Source of the DNA: Alkalicoccus luteus
Lineage (GTDB): Bacteria > Bacillota > Bacilli > Bacillales > Salisediminibacteriaceae
Assembly (NCBI GenBank): GCA_052061695.1
Contig: JBPZEY010000007.1
DNA length: 64,000 bases
Strand: one strand, 5' to 3'
The notes beneath the pieces are model-generated. The model ran no database searches, had not been told where the DNA came from, and saw nothing but the letters and a program-made list of their open reading frames with translations. Shown piece by piece: positions 18,239 to 27,183 of this stretch. Position 1 is the stretch's first letter. Every line of letters starts with the position of its first letter. A program made the position numbers and the translations under genes.

Positions 18239-19381
18239 ATGCAGTTTCAATTAACAGACGAGCAGGAAATGATCAGAAAAATGGTACGTGATTTTGCCGT
18301 AAACGAAGTAGAGCCGACAGCAGCAGAGCGGGATGAGGAAGAGCGGTTTGACCGCGGCCTGTTCGATCAGATGGCAGAGCTTGGCTTGACGGGCATTCCA
18401 TGGCCGGAGGAATACGGCGGCATCGGCGCCGATTATTTAAGCTACGTGATTGCGGTAGAGGAGCTGTCGCGTATTTGTGCATCGACCGGCGTCACACTGT
18501 CAGCGCACGTGTCACTCGCCGGCTGGCCGGTGTACACGTTTGGCACAGAAGAGCAGAAGCAGCGCTACTTAAAGCCGATGGCAGAAGGCAAGCTGCTCGG
18601 CGCGTACTGCCTGTCAGAGCCGGGATCTGGAAGTGATGCGGCCGCCATGAAAACGACAGCGAAGCGTGACGGCGACGACTACTTGTTAAACGGCTCGAAG
18701 GTCTGGATTACAAACGGCGGTGCAGCAGACGTGTACCTCGTGTTTGCGCTGACGGACCCGGAAAAGAAGCATAAGGGCTGTACCGCGTTCATACTCGAAA
18801 AAGGCATGGAAGGCTTCACGATGGGCAAGAAGGAAAAGAAGCTCGGCATCCGTTCCTCCCCGACGCTTGAAGTGATCATGGACAACGTCCGCGTTCCAGC
18901 TGCCAACCGGCTCGGTGAAGAAGGCGAAGGTTTTAAAATTGCGATGATGACACTCGACGGCGGACGCAACGGAATCGCTGCACAGGCAGTCGGGATCGCG
19001 CAGGGAGCTCTCGATCACGCCACTGCCTACGCGAAGGAGCGAAAGCAGTTTGGCAAGCCGATCGGGCAGATGCAGGGCATCAGCTTTAAGCTTGCCGATA
19101 TGGCAACGAAAATTGAAGCGTCCCGCCTGCTCACGTATCAGGCAGCTTGGAGAGAGTCAGAAGGCGTATCTTACGGCCTGCAGTCGGCCATGTCGAAGCT
19201 GATGGCTGGTGACACGGCGATGGAAGTAACGGTGGAAGCGGTCCAGGTACACGGCGGCTACGGCTTTACGAAGGATTATCCGGTGGAACGCTACATGCGT
19301 GATGCAAAAATCACGCAGATCTATGAAGGTACAAACGAAGTGCAGCGGCTCGTCATTTCGAAGATGCTGCTCGCAGACTAA
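18239..19381 (+). CDS. acdA: Acyl-CoA dehydrogenase (AcdA)
   Basis: A 380-residue acyl-CoA dehydrogenase. The N-terminal stretch around ERDEEERFDRGLFDQMAELG is almost identical to B. subtilis AcdA, and acdA lies beside fadF in that genome as well. FAD-binding motifs CLSEPGSGSDAAAM (about 123-136) and WITNGGAADVY are present, and the catalytic glutamate is E363 in IYEGTNEVQ. AcdA enzymes act on short or branched acyl-CoAs. Here the neighbourhood of MeaB and IcmF suggests that isobutyryl- or isovaleryl-CoA may be among the substrates (inference). The ribosome site AAAGGAGCGGG precedes the ATG. Confidence 0.94.
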   Translation: MQFQLTDEQEMIRKMVRDFAVNEVEPTAAERDEEERFDRGLFDQMAELGLTGIPWPEEYGGIGADYLSYVIAVEELSRICASTGVTLSAHVSLAGWPVYTFGTEEQKQRYLKPMAEGKLLGAYCLSEPGSGSDAAAMKTTAKRDGDDYLLNGSKVWITNGGAADVYLVFALTDPEKKHKGCTAFILEKGMEGFTMGKKEKKLGIRSSPTLEVIMDNVRVPAANRLGEEGEGFKIAMMTLDGGRNGIAAQAVGIAQGALDHATAYAKERKQFGKPIGQMQGISFKLADMATKIEASRLLTYQAAWRESEGVSYGLQSAMSKLMAGDTAMEVTVEAVQVHGGYGFTKDYPVERYMRDAKITQIYEGTNEVQRLVISKMLLAD

Positions 19382-19401
19382 CGCAGTCAGGAGGGAAGCC
19401 G

Positions 19402-20325
19402 GTGAATGTAAATCTGGAGGCGCTGCTGGACGGCCGGGAACGGCAAGTCGGCCGCGCCATCTCCATTGTAGAAGACCGGCATCCGGACCAGCGGGAGCTG
19501 ATGCAGAGAATTCATCCGCATACCGGCCGGGCACAGGTCGTCGGCATCACCGGATCACCCGGTGCCGGCAAAAGCTCACTCGTGAATCAGCTGCTGAAGC
19601 ATTGGCGTCAAAAGGGCGAGAAGGTAGCGGTTGTGGCTGTCGATCCGACGAGTCCGTTTTCAGGAGGAGCACTGCTCGGCGACCGGATCCGCATGCATGA
19701 TCACGACGCCGACAGCGGCGTGTTTATCCGCAGCATGGGCACACGCGGCAGCCTCGGCGGGCTCTCGGAAGCGTGTCAGGATACGGTGCGGCTGCTCGAT
19801 GCCGCAGGCTATGACCGGGTCGTGGTGGAAACAGTCGGGGTTGGACAGTCGGAGCTCGATATTATGAAAACGGCGGATACGGTTGCGCTTGTGTTGTATC
19901 CGTCAGGCGGCGACATCATTCAGGCCTTTAAAGCAGGCATTATGGAAATTGCCGACCTGTTCATCATTAACAAAGCCGATTTGCCGGGTGTAAACCAGCT
20001 GAAAGCAGAGCTTGAAGACCTCTTGCATATATCGGGAGCGCCTTCGTATAAATCAATCAGCGAAACGGTTTCAACGACTGGAGAAGGAACCGAGGCCGTG
20101 ATTGAAGCACTGGAGAAGCACCACGAGTGGCTGAAGCAGTCGGGAGAAAAGCAGGACAGGCGCGTACGTCAGCTGGAAACGGACGTCCGCCGCCGCGTGC
20201 TGGAACGTCTCGGTAAAGAAGTCGAGCCGGTGCTCGCAGAAGTGATGCAGCAAGGCGGGACACACGATCCATATGAATTGGCAGACCGCATTTACAAACG
20301 GCTTCAGGATAGGAAAGGGGAGTGA
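19402..20325 (+). CDS. meaB: MeaB-like G-protein chaperone of a B12-dependent mutase
   Basis: A 307-residue GTPase of the MeaB/ArgK family that loads and protects adenosylcobalamin mutases. The P-loop GITGSPGAGKSSL is near residues 46-58; the Mg-binding and switch region VDPTSPFSGGALLGDRIRM follows, then VVETVGVGQSE and the guanine-specificity motif NKADL. A GTG start is used: AGGAGGG lies 7-8 bases upstream. It sits two genes before IcmF, which already has its own fused G domain, so a separate MeaB may serve a methylmalonyl-CoA mutase elsewhere or act in addition (inference). Confidence 0.92.
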   Translation: MNVNLEALLDGRERQVGRAISIVEDRHPDQRELMQRIHPHTGRAQVVGITGSPGAGKSSLVNQLLKHWRQKGEKVAVVAVDPTSPFSGGALLGDRIRMHDHDADSGVFIRSMGTRGSLGGLSEACQDTVRLLDAAGYDRVVVETVGVGQSELDIMKTADTVALVLYPSGGDIIQAFKAGIMEIADLFIINKADLPGVNQLKAELEDLLHISGAPSYKSISETVSTTGEGTEAVIEALEKHHEWLKQSGEKQDRRVRQLETDVRRRVLERLGKEVEPVLAEVMQQGGTHDPYELADRIYKRLQDRKGE

Positions 20326-20329
20326 TCCG

Positions 20330-20995
20330 ATGGGGAAAAAGCAGGTGCCGTCTCTCGTAAAGGATGAACGGCTTATTTCACGCCGCAGGGCGCAGATCGT
20401 CAAAGCCGCTGTCGGTTTATTTAACGAAAAAGGCTACCATAAAGCAACGACGAGAGAGGTCGCCAATGCATCCGGATTCAGCATCGGCACGCTCTATGAA
20501 TACATCGGGTCGAAAGAAGACATCCTCTTTCTCGTTTGTGATTCGGTTTACGATGAGGTCGTCAGAAAGTGGGAAAAACTGCTCGACAGCAATCTGCGCG
20601 GGCTGGAGCGGCTCCGGCAGGTGATCGAATCGTATTTCCGCGTCGTCGATGACCTGCAGGATGAAGTGCTCGTCATGTATCAGGAGACGAAGTCGCTCTC
20701 CGGGGAAGCGCTCCGCTACGTATTGGAAAAAGAAATCCGGATCAAGGACGTGTTTGAAAAAGAGCTCATCAACGCGCGGGAGGAAGGTGTATTAACGATG
20801 GATGACAGGCAGCTGTCGCTCGCTGCCCACCACATTCTCGTCGTCGGCCAGATGTGGACCTTCCGCCGCTGGGCCGTTCAAAAAGAATACAGCGTGGATG
20901 AATACATCGACTATCAGCTCCGTCAGCTCATTTACGGATTTGGAGTCAACGAACAGGCGCCGGATAAGCAGCCGGTGCCGCAAAAGGAGGAATAG
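20330..20995 (+). CDS. TetR/AcrR family transcriptional regulator
   Basis: A 221-residue regulator with a typical TetR helix-turn-helix in residues about 18-65 (RAQIVKAAVGLFNEKGYHKA, TTREVANASGFSIGTLYEYI, GSKEDIL) and a helical ligand-binding C-terminal part. ATG 20330 is supported by AAAGGGGAG at 20314-20322. It lies between meaB and icmF with almost no gaps, so it is likely an autoregulator of the operon. The ligand is probably an acyl-CoA, by analogy with other TetR regulators in beta-oxidation operons (inference). It is not the B. subtilis FadR itself. A candidate operator is at 14923-14940. Confidence 0.9.
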   Translation: MGKKQVPSLVKDERLISRRRAQIVKAAVGLFNEKGYHKATTREVANASGFSIGTLYEYIGSKEDILFLVCDSVYDEVVRKWEKLLDSNLRGLERLRQVIESYFRVVDDLQDEVLVMYQETKSLSGEALRYVLEKEIRIKDVFEKELINAREEGVLTMDDRQLSLAAHHILVVGQMWTFRRWAVQKEYSVDEYIDYQLRQLIYGFGVNEQAPDKQPVPQKEE

Positions 20996-20998
20996 CGT

Positions 20999-23900
20999 AT
21001 GGAAAAGACGTCTCAACAGCCGGTTCAGCAGCAGGAAAAGTATGTCCCAAAGCACCCGGTCCGCTTCGTAACAGCATCCGCTCTGTTTGATGGACACGAC
21101 GCGTCCATCAACATTATGCGCCGCATGCTGCAGGCGTCCGGCGCAGAGGTGATTCACCTCGGGCACAACCGGTCCGTCGGTGAAGTCGCACAGGCAGCCG
21201 TACAGGAAGATGTGCAGGGAATTGCAATTTCGTCCTATCAGGGCGGTCACGTGGAGTATTTCAAGTACTTGCACGATGAGCTGGAACGTCTCGGCGCCGG
21301 TCATATTAAGCTGTTCGGCGGAGGCGGCGGGGTGATTATTCCTGCTGAAATCCGCGAACTGCACGACTACGGCATCACACGCATCTTCTCACCGGAGGAC
21401 GGACGCCGCTTCGGCCTGCAGGGCATGATCGATCAAATGATGGAAGCATGTGACTTTGAAACACCGGCTGCAGGACTTGGGTTGGAGCACATCATCGACG
21501 CGGATCGGCGGGCACTCGCTAAATTTATTACGAGTGCTGAGAAAAAGGCGTTCGGCGAGGAGCTCCGTGACGAAGAGAGCGGGGTGCTGGAAGCGATTCG
21601 CGAAAAGGCGGGTACGACAGCGCCGGTGCTCGGCATCACCGGTACGGGCGGTGCTGGAAAAAGCTCCCTGACCGATGAACTGATCCGCCGCTTTCTGCGG
21701 GCGTTTCCGGATAAACGGGCTGCCGTGCTGTCGGTCGACCCGACGAAAAAGAAAACCGGAGGTGCGCTGCTTGGCGACCGGATCCGCATGAATGCGATTC
21801 ACCATGACCGCGTCTACATGCGATCGCTTGCTACGCGGGACAGCCGGCAGGAGCTTTCGAAGGCTGTTGAGGAAGCCATCCCGGTTGTACGGCTGGCCGG
21901 TTTTGACCTGATTATCGTTGAAACGAGCGGGATCGGCCAGGGTGACGCTGCGGTGACAGACGTGTCTGACGTTTCCATGTACGTGATGACGAGCGAATTC
22001 GGAGCACCATCGCAGCTGGAGAAAATTGACATGATCGACTTCGCAGACATCATTGCGATTAATAAATTCGACCGGAAAGGATCGGAAGACGCACGCCGGG
22101 AAGTACGCAAGCAGTATCAGCGCAGCCATCTCCGCTTTGATGAAGAGCCGGAAACGATGCCGGTTTACGGTACAGTAGCGAGCCAGTTTAACGATCCGGG
22201 TACGAACCGTCTCTTTTTCGAGCTCGTTCAGGTGATCAACAACAGCTGCGGCATGGAATGGGAGACGGATCTTGGGGAGCATGACGAAATTCAGCTTCGC
22301 AGCGCCGTCATTCCGGCCGAGCAGGTGCATTATTTACGGGAGATTGCACAGACCGTAAAAGGCTACCACCAGGAAACAGAGGAGCAGGCGGGCTATGCGC
22401 GCAGTTTGTTCCAGCTGGAAGGCACGCTGCAGCTGCTGGAAGAAACCGGCGCATCGGTGGAAGACGTCGCCAGGCTGAAGCAGGAAACAGAGCAAAAGCT
22501 GCTTCCGGACGTCAAAAAGACGCTCGACACGTGGGAAAAAACGAAGCAGGCATATGCGCAGGATACGTTTACGACGAAAATCCGCGACAAGGAGATCGTG
22601 ACGGAGCTGAAAACCCGCTCGCTTTCCGGACTTGATATCCCGAAGGTTGCCCTCCCGAAATATGAAAACTACGGAGATATCATCCGCTGGGTCCGCAGCG
22701 AAAACGTGCCAGGTGTCTTTCCTTATACGGCAGGTGTCTTTCCATTTAAGCGAAAAGGGGAAGATCCAAAACGGCAGTTTGCCGGAGAAGGCAGTCCGGC
22801 GAGAACGAACCGCCGCTTCCACTACTTGTCGGAGGGCGATGAGGCGAAGCGTCTCAGCACGGCGTTTGACTCCGTTACGCTTTACGGGGAAGATCCGGAC
22901 TACCGTCCTGATATCTACGGGAAGGTCGGCGAATCCGGCGTCAGCATCTGTACGCTGGACGACATGAAGCAGCTGTACGAAGGCTTTGATTTGACCGCAC
23001 CGTCCACGTCCGTGTCGATGACGATCAACGGACCGGCTCCGATCATCCTTGCGATGTTCATGAATACAGCCGTTGACCAGCAGGTCGAGCTCTTCACAGA
23101 GCGTGAAGGCCGCAACCCGACAGAAGACGAGCGCGCCCGTATTCAGGAACAGACGCTGCAAGTCGTTCGCGGTACTGTTCAGGCCGACATCTTAAAAGAA
23201 GACCAGGGCCAGAACACGTGTATTTTCTCAACGGAATTTGCGCTGCGTATGATGGGGGATATTCAGCAGTACTTCATCGACCAACGCGTGCGAAACTACT
23301 ATTCCGTGTCAATCAGCGGCTATCACATCGCAGAAGCCGGAGCGAATCCGATCAGTCAGCTGGCGTTTACGCTGTCCAACGGCTTCACGTACGTCGAGTA
23401 CTACTTAAGCCGGGGCATGAACGTCAACGACTTTGCGCCAAATCTGTCCTTCTTCTTCAGTAACGGCCTCGACCCGGAATATGCGGTTATCGGTCGCGTT
23501 GCCCGCCGTATTTGGGCGACGGCAATGAAGAAAAAATACGGCGCGAACGAGCGCAGCCAGAAGCTGAAGTATCACATTCAGACGTCCGGCCGTTCGCTGC
23601 ACGCGCAGGAAGTCGATTTTAATGACATCCGTACGACGCTGCAGGCCCTGATGGCGATTTACGACAACTGTAACTCCCTCCATACCAATGCGTATGACGA
23701 GGCGGTGACCACGCCGACAGAAGAGAGCGTAAGGCGCGCGATGGCGATCCAGCTCATCATCACGAAGGAGATGGGACTCGCCAAAAACGAAAACTCGCTG
23801 CAGGGCTCGTATATCATTGAAGAGCTGACCGACCTCGTCGAGGAAGCGGTTCTGCTCGAAATGGAGCGGATGAGCGACCGCGGCGGCGTGCTCGGCGCGA

Positions 23901-24271
23901 TGGAAACACAGTACCAGCGCGGAAAAATTCAGGAAGAGTCCCTGCTGTATGAGACGAAAAAGCACAACGGCGACCTGCCGATCATCGGCGTGAACACGTA
24001 CCTGAATCCGAACCCGCCGTCCGAAGAGGACTTCGATATGGAGCTTGCGCGTGCCTCCCGTGAGGAAAAAGAAGGTCAGATCTCCAGGCTGAAAGACTTC
24101 CAGGAGCGCCATGCACTAGAGGCGGAAGAAGCGCTGGAGCGGCTGAAGCAGACGGCGCTGTCCGGCGGCAACATCTTCGCAGAGCTCATGACAACCGTAC
24201 GCTCAGCGAGTCTTGGTCAGATCACCTCTGCCCTTTACGAAGTCGGCGGACAGTACCGGCGCAACCTGTAG
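20999..24271 (+). CDS. icmF: Fused isobutyryl-CoA mutase IcmF (B12 domain, G-protein chaperone and mutase)
   Basis: A 1090-residue protein with three parts. The N-terminal cobalamin-binding domain (about 20-150) contains FDGHDASINIMRRML and GGGGGVI. The MeaI-like GTPase domain (about 205-420) has the P-loop GITGTGGAGKSSLTDE and NKFDRKG. The C-terminal half (about 560-1090) is an acyl-CoA mutase large subunit, with DDMKQLYEGFDLTAPSTSVS, STEFALRMMGDIQQYF and SISGYHIAEAGANP. IcmF interconverts isobutyryl-CoA and n-butyryl-CoA, and some members act on pivalyl- or isovaleryl-CoA. The preceding genes would oxidise the butyryl-CoA product. AAAGGAGG precedes the ATG. It is the last gene of the operon. 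Confidence 0.96.
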   Translation: MEKTSQQPVQQQEKYVPKHPVRFVTASALFDGHDASINIMRRMLQASGAEVIHLGHNRSVGEVAQAAVQEDVQGIAISSYQGGHVEYFKYLHDELERLGAGHIKLFGGGGGVIIPAEIRELHDYGITRIFSPEDGRRFGLQGMIDQMMEACDFETPAAGLGLEHIIDADRRALAKFITSAEKKAFGEELRDEESGVLEAIREKAGTTAPVLGITGTGGAGKSSLTDELIRRFLRAFPDKRAAVLSVDPTKKKTGGALLGDRIRMNAIHHDRVYMRSLATRDSRQELSKAVEEAIPVVRLAGFDLIIVETSGIGQGDAAVTDVSDVSMYVMTSEFGAPSQLEKIDMIDFADIIAINKFDRKGSEDARREVRKQYQRSHLRFDEEPETMPVYGTVASQFNDPGTNRLFFELVQVINNSCGMEWETDLGEHDEIQLRSAVIPAEQVHYLREIAQTVKGYHQETEEQAGYARSLFQLEGTLQLLEETGASVEDVARLKQETEQKLLPDVKKTLDTWEKTKQAYAQDTFTTKIRDKEIVTELKTRSLSGLDIPKVALPKYENYGDIIRWVRSENVPGVFPYTAGVFPFKRKGEDPKRQFAGEGSPARTNRRFHYLSEGDEAKRLSTAFDSVTLYGEDPDYRPDIYGKVGESGVSICTLDDMKQLYEGFDLTAPSTSVSMTINGPAPIILAMFMNTAVDQQVELFTEREGRNPTEDERARIQEQTLQVVRGTVQADILKEDQGQNTCIFSTEFALRMMGDIQQYFIDQRVRNYYSVSISGYHIAEAGANPISQLAFTLSNGFTYVEYYLSRGMNVNDFAPNLSFFFSNGLDPEYAVIGRVARRIWATAMKKKYGANERSQKLKYHIQTSGRSLHAQEVDFNDIRTTLQALMAIYDNCNSLHTNAYDEAVTTPTEESVRRAMAIQLIITKEMGLAKNENSLQGSYIIEELTDLVEEAVLLEMERMSDRGGVLGAMETQYQRGKIQEESLLYETKKHNGDLPIIGVNTYLNPNPPSEEDFDMELARASREEKEGQISRLKDFQERHALEAEEALERLKQTALSGGNIFAELMTTVRSASLGQITSALYEVGGQYRRNL

Positions 24272-24292
24272 AAAATAATTTTACGCATCCGC

Positions 24293-24322
24293 TGGAAAAA
24301 CAGGCGGCAGTATGTTTATAAT
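24293..24322 (+). promoter_or_regulatory. Probable SigA promoter of rpoE
   Basis: TGGAAA (24293-24298), an 18-base spacer and a perfect TATAAT (24317-24322) precede rpoE. About 95 bases of leader follow. Confidence 0.6.
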
Positions 24323-24425
24323 GGAAGGTATGAATTTATGCGTATAACGGGAGCCGTCCGCCCGAAGCAAGGCGGGCTGCTTCTGATTATGGATACAGGA
24401 TGAAGGGAAAGGGTGTGCCTCACTT

Positions 24426-24917
24426 ATGGCGTTGAAGGATTACACAGAAGAACAGCTGAAGGAAATTTCGATGATTGAAGTGACGTTTGAGCTGCTGACG
24501 GAAAAGAACAGCCCCGAGGACTACGGTGTACTGATCAACCGCGTAGCTGAAATTCAAGGTCTGACAGAAGAGCGTAAGCAGGAGCGCATCGCGCATCTCT
24601 ATACACAAATGTCTCTGGACGGCCGTTTCGTGAACCTCGGTGACAACCGCTGGGCACTTCGTTCCTGGTATCCGTTTGAGCAGACGGAAGAAGAGCTGTC
24701 TCAAATGATGCCGAAAAAGCGTAAAGCAGATGCAGAAGAGGCGCTTGAGGACGAGCTTGAAGAATACGACGAGTTCGAGGACATCGAGGACGAGCTGGAC
24801 GAGCTTGCGAACGAAGAAGATGCAGACGTGGATGAATCAGACGAATTCGATACCGAAGAAGAGCCTGTCGTTGGCGAAGACGACGAGGATGAAGAAGAGG
24901 AAGAAGAAACGAATTAA
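24426..24917 (+). CDS. rpoE: RNA polymerase delta subunit
   Basis: A 163-residue protein with a folded N-terminal HARE-HTH domain (about 1-90, including LNLGDNRWALRSWYPF-like residues near 65-82) and an intrinsically disordered, extremely acidic tail from about residue 105, made almost wholly of D and E. Delta displaces nucleic acid from RNA polymerase and speeds recycling in Firmicutes. The place upstream of pyrG is the same as in B. subtilis. The ribosome site (AAAGGGTG) is somewhat distant from the ATG. Confidence 0.96.
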   Translation: MALKDYTEEQLKEISMIEVTFELLTEKNSPEDYGVLINRVAEIQGLTEERKQERIAHLYTQMSLDGRFVNLGDNRWALRSWYPFEQTEEELSQMMPKKRKADAEEALEDELEEYDEFEDIEDELDELANEEDADVDESDEFDTEEEPVVGEDDEDEEEEEETN

Positions 24918-24928
24918 CAGACAACGAG

Positions 24929-24968
24929 AAGCCGTCCCGTGCAGCCAGCGCGGGGCGGCTTTCGTTTA
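24929..24968 (+). terminator. Terminator after rpoE
   Basis: A 12-bp stem with two G-T pairs (AGCCGTCCCGTG, starting at 24930, with CGCGGGGCGGCT, ending at 24960) is followed by TTCGTTT. Confidence 0.8.
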
Positions 24969-25005
24969 GTCTGACAAAAGCGTGTGCGAGCGGACTGGCG
25001 TGCTG

Positions 25006-25171
25006 CGAAAGTGGTTCACATTTCCTGCAAAAGCGTGAACCTCTCTCCCGAAGCGTTTACCTTCAGCTGGAAAACGGTAACCTCGGCCGGCAAGTGTTCA
25101 CGGGCATCAACCTGGGACTGATCTCCCGAAGAAAGCTTCATTTGCAACGGCAAAGCATTCAGCTTTGTTCC
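25006..25171. repeat. Degenerate ~21-nt intergenic repeats, copy A (rpoE-pyrG gap)
   Basis: About seven imperfect units of 20-22 bases begin near 25006, 25028, 25050, 25071, 25091, 25128 and 25150. Examples are CAAAAGCGTGAACCTCTCTC and AAAACGGTAACCTCGGCCGG. The block aligns with 53694-53883 over about 150 bases, with one extra unit here. It is not convincingly coding, since stops and unit lengths break any frame. Confidence 0.65.
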
Positions 25172-25277
25172 CTTTTTTGGCGCTCGCAGAGAGGCGCTTC
25201 TGGTTCACGCATCCGTTTCCATCCGGTCTGCACAACGAGGGCTTTAGCCTGATTTTGCGAGAGCATGAAAGTCCGCC

Positions 25278-25388
25278 TTGACTTTTGATCATGCCCCGGA
25301 TAGAATCATGTTTGGGCTCCCTAAAACGGAGTAGCGGAACAGACATGTACGCGCCCCCTCTTTCTGAGAGGGGGCGCTTTTCTTTTTT
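25278..25388 (+). promoter_or_regulatory. pyrG promoter and CTP-sensitive attenuator
   Basis: TTGACT (25278-25283), a 17-base spacer and TAGAAT (25301-25306) are followed 7 bases later by an initially transcribed GGGCTCC (25314-25320). A terminator hairpin follows, with an 11-bp stem (25351-25361 with 25367-25377) and a long T run (25378-25388). Its 5' arm is C/U-rich (CCCCCTCTTT). This is the arrangement known from B. subtilis pyrG: at low CTP, polymerase stutters to make poly(G), which pairs with the C/U-rich arm and prevents termination. Confidence 0.88.
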
Positions 25389-25457
25389 GCACACAAAGCC
25401 CGGACGTAAAGCAGCGCCGGAAGGCATTCGGCATGCACGATAAAGGAGATGAGCAGA

Positions 25458-27053
25458 ATGACAAAGTATATTTTCGTAACAGGCGGTGTCGTTTCCTCCC
25501 TTGGAAAAGGCATCACAGCCGCATCATTGGGAAGGCTCTTGAAAAACCGCGGAATGAAAGTGACCATCCAGAAGTTTGATCCGTACATCAACGTCGATCC
25601 GGGAACGATGAGCCCGTATCAGCACGGGGAAGTCTTCGTAACAGATGACGGGGCGGAAACGGACCTCGACCTCGGTCACTATGAGCGCTTCATCGACATC
25701 AACCTCGGTAAATACAGCAACGTCACGACAGGAAAGGTCTATTCCTCCGTCCTGAAAAAAGAGCGCCGCGGCGACTACCTCGGCGGGACCGTGCAGGTTA
25801 TTCCGCACATCACAAATGAGATTAAAGGACGCATCAAGCAGGCGGCTTCAGAAGGAAATCCGGATATCGTGATTACGGAAATCGGCGGCACAGTCGGAGA
25901 TATTGAGAGTCTGCCGTTCCTCGAAGCGATTCGCCAGGTGAAGAGCGACCTCGGGGCTGAAAATGTCCTTTACATTCACTGCACGCTCATCCCTTATTTG
26001 GCTGCAGCAGGTGAAATGAAGTCGAAGCCGACACAGCACAGCGTGAAGGAGCTGCGCAGTCTCGGCATTCAGCCAAACGTGATCGTCGTGCGTACCGAGC
26101 GTCCGGTGCCGACAGAAATGAAGGATAAAATTGCGTTATTCTGCGACATTGATAAGCGGGCGGTAATTGAAGCGCGCGATGCGGATACTCTGTACGAAGT
26201 GCCGCTTCATCTGCAGGAGCAGAAGCTTGATCAATTCGTTTGCGACCACCTCAGCCTGAACTGCAAAGAAGCAGATATGACCGAGTGGAACGCGCTCGTC
26301 GACCGTGTTAAAAATCTCTCCCGCAGCATTACAATTGCCCTGGTCGGCAAATACGTCGAGCTTCCGGATGCATATTTGTCTGTGGCAGAGGCACTTAAGC
26401 ATGCAGGCTTCCAGTTCGATGCTGACGTATCGATCAAATGGGTCAACTCGGAAGAAGTTTCACGTGAAACAATCGCCGAACAGGTTGCCGGTGCAGACGG
26501 TATTCTTGTGCCGGGCGGATTCGGCGACCGCGGTGTTGAAGGGAAGATCGCGGCGATTGAACACGCACGTGTTAACGGCGTTCCGTTTCTCGGCATCTGC
26601 CTCGGCATGCAGTTAGCCACGGTCGAATTTGCACGCAACGTACTCGGCTATGAGCAGGCGCATTCGGCTGAGCTCGATCCGGCGACTCCAGATCCGGTAA
26701 TCGACCTGCTTCCTGAGCAGAAGGACGTGGAAGATCTTGGCGGCACGCTCCGCCTCGGCCTCTATCCGTGCAAGCTGACGCCGGACACGAAGGCGTTCGA
26801 AGCTTACGGAGAGCCGGTCGTATACGAGCGGCACCGTCACCGCTATGAGTTTAACAACAAATACCGCGAAGAAATGATTGAAAAAGGCTTTGCTTTCTCC
26901 GGCACTAGCCCGGACGGCCGCCTCGTGGAAGTAATTGAGCTGACGGATCATCCGTTCTTTGTGGCGTCCCAGTTCCATCCGGAATTCGTGTCCCGTCCAA
27001 CAAGACCGCAGCCGCTCTTCCGGGAGTTCATCCGCGCTGCTTCCGACAACTGA
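25458..27053 (+). CDS. pyrG: CTP synthase
   Basis: A 531-residue enzyme that aminates UTP to CTP using glutamine. The N-terminal synthetase domain has the P-loop GGVVSSLGKG (residues 8-17). The C-terminal class I glutamine amidotransferase domain carries the nucleophile C381 in GICLGMQ and the H/E pair in HPEF near the end. ATG 25458 is chosen, with AAAGGAG 9 bases upstream, because the N-terminus MTKYIFVTGGVVSS matches the family; an ATG at 25449 abuts the ribosome site. Expression is probably controlled by CTP through the upstream attenuator. Confidence 0.98.
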   Translation: MTKYIFVTGGVVSSLGKGITAASLGRLLKNRGMKVTIQKFDPYINVDPGTMSPYQHGEVFVTDDGAETDLDLGHYERFIDINLGKYSNVTTGKVYSSVLKKERRGDYLGGTVQVIPHITNEIKGRIKQAASEGNPDIVITEIGGTVGDIESLPFLEAIRQVKSDLGAENVLYIHCTLIPYLAAAGEMKSKPTQHSVKELRSLGIQPNVIVVRTERPVPTEMKDKIALFCDIDKRAVIEARDADTLYEVPLHLQEQKLDQFVCDHLSLNCKEADMTEWNALVDRVKNLSRSITIALVGKYVELPDAYLSVAEALKHAGFQFDADVSIKWVNSEEVSRETIAEQVAGADGILVPGGFGDRGVEGKIAAIEHARVNGVPFLGICLGMQLATVEFARNVLGYEQAHSAELDPATPDPVIDLLPEQKDVEDLGGTLRLGLYPCKLTPDTKAFEAYGEPVVYERHRHRYEFNNKYREEMIEKGFAFSGTSPDGRLVEVIELTDHPFFVASQFHPEFVSRPTRPQPLFREFIRAASDN

Positions 27054-27068
27054 TCGTATAGAAAATAA

Positions 27069-27104
27069 GAAAAGGACCGGCGGCTGCCGGTCCTTTCCTG
27101 TTTT
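27069..27104. terminator. Terminator between pyrG and ywjG
   Basis: An 11-bp perfect stem AAAGGACCGGC / GCCGGTCCTTT (27071-27081 with 27085-27095) lies between convergent genes and has A/T-rich flanks on both sides. Confidence 0.85.
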
Positions 27105-27183
27105 AAGATGAAGTCATCCTGCTCTTAGAAGGTATTCCCTTTGATGAAGAGATTCTTTTCGGTCAGTGGTTCTGCACGAAGCC

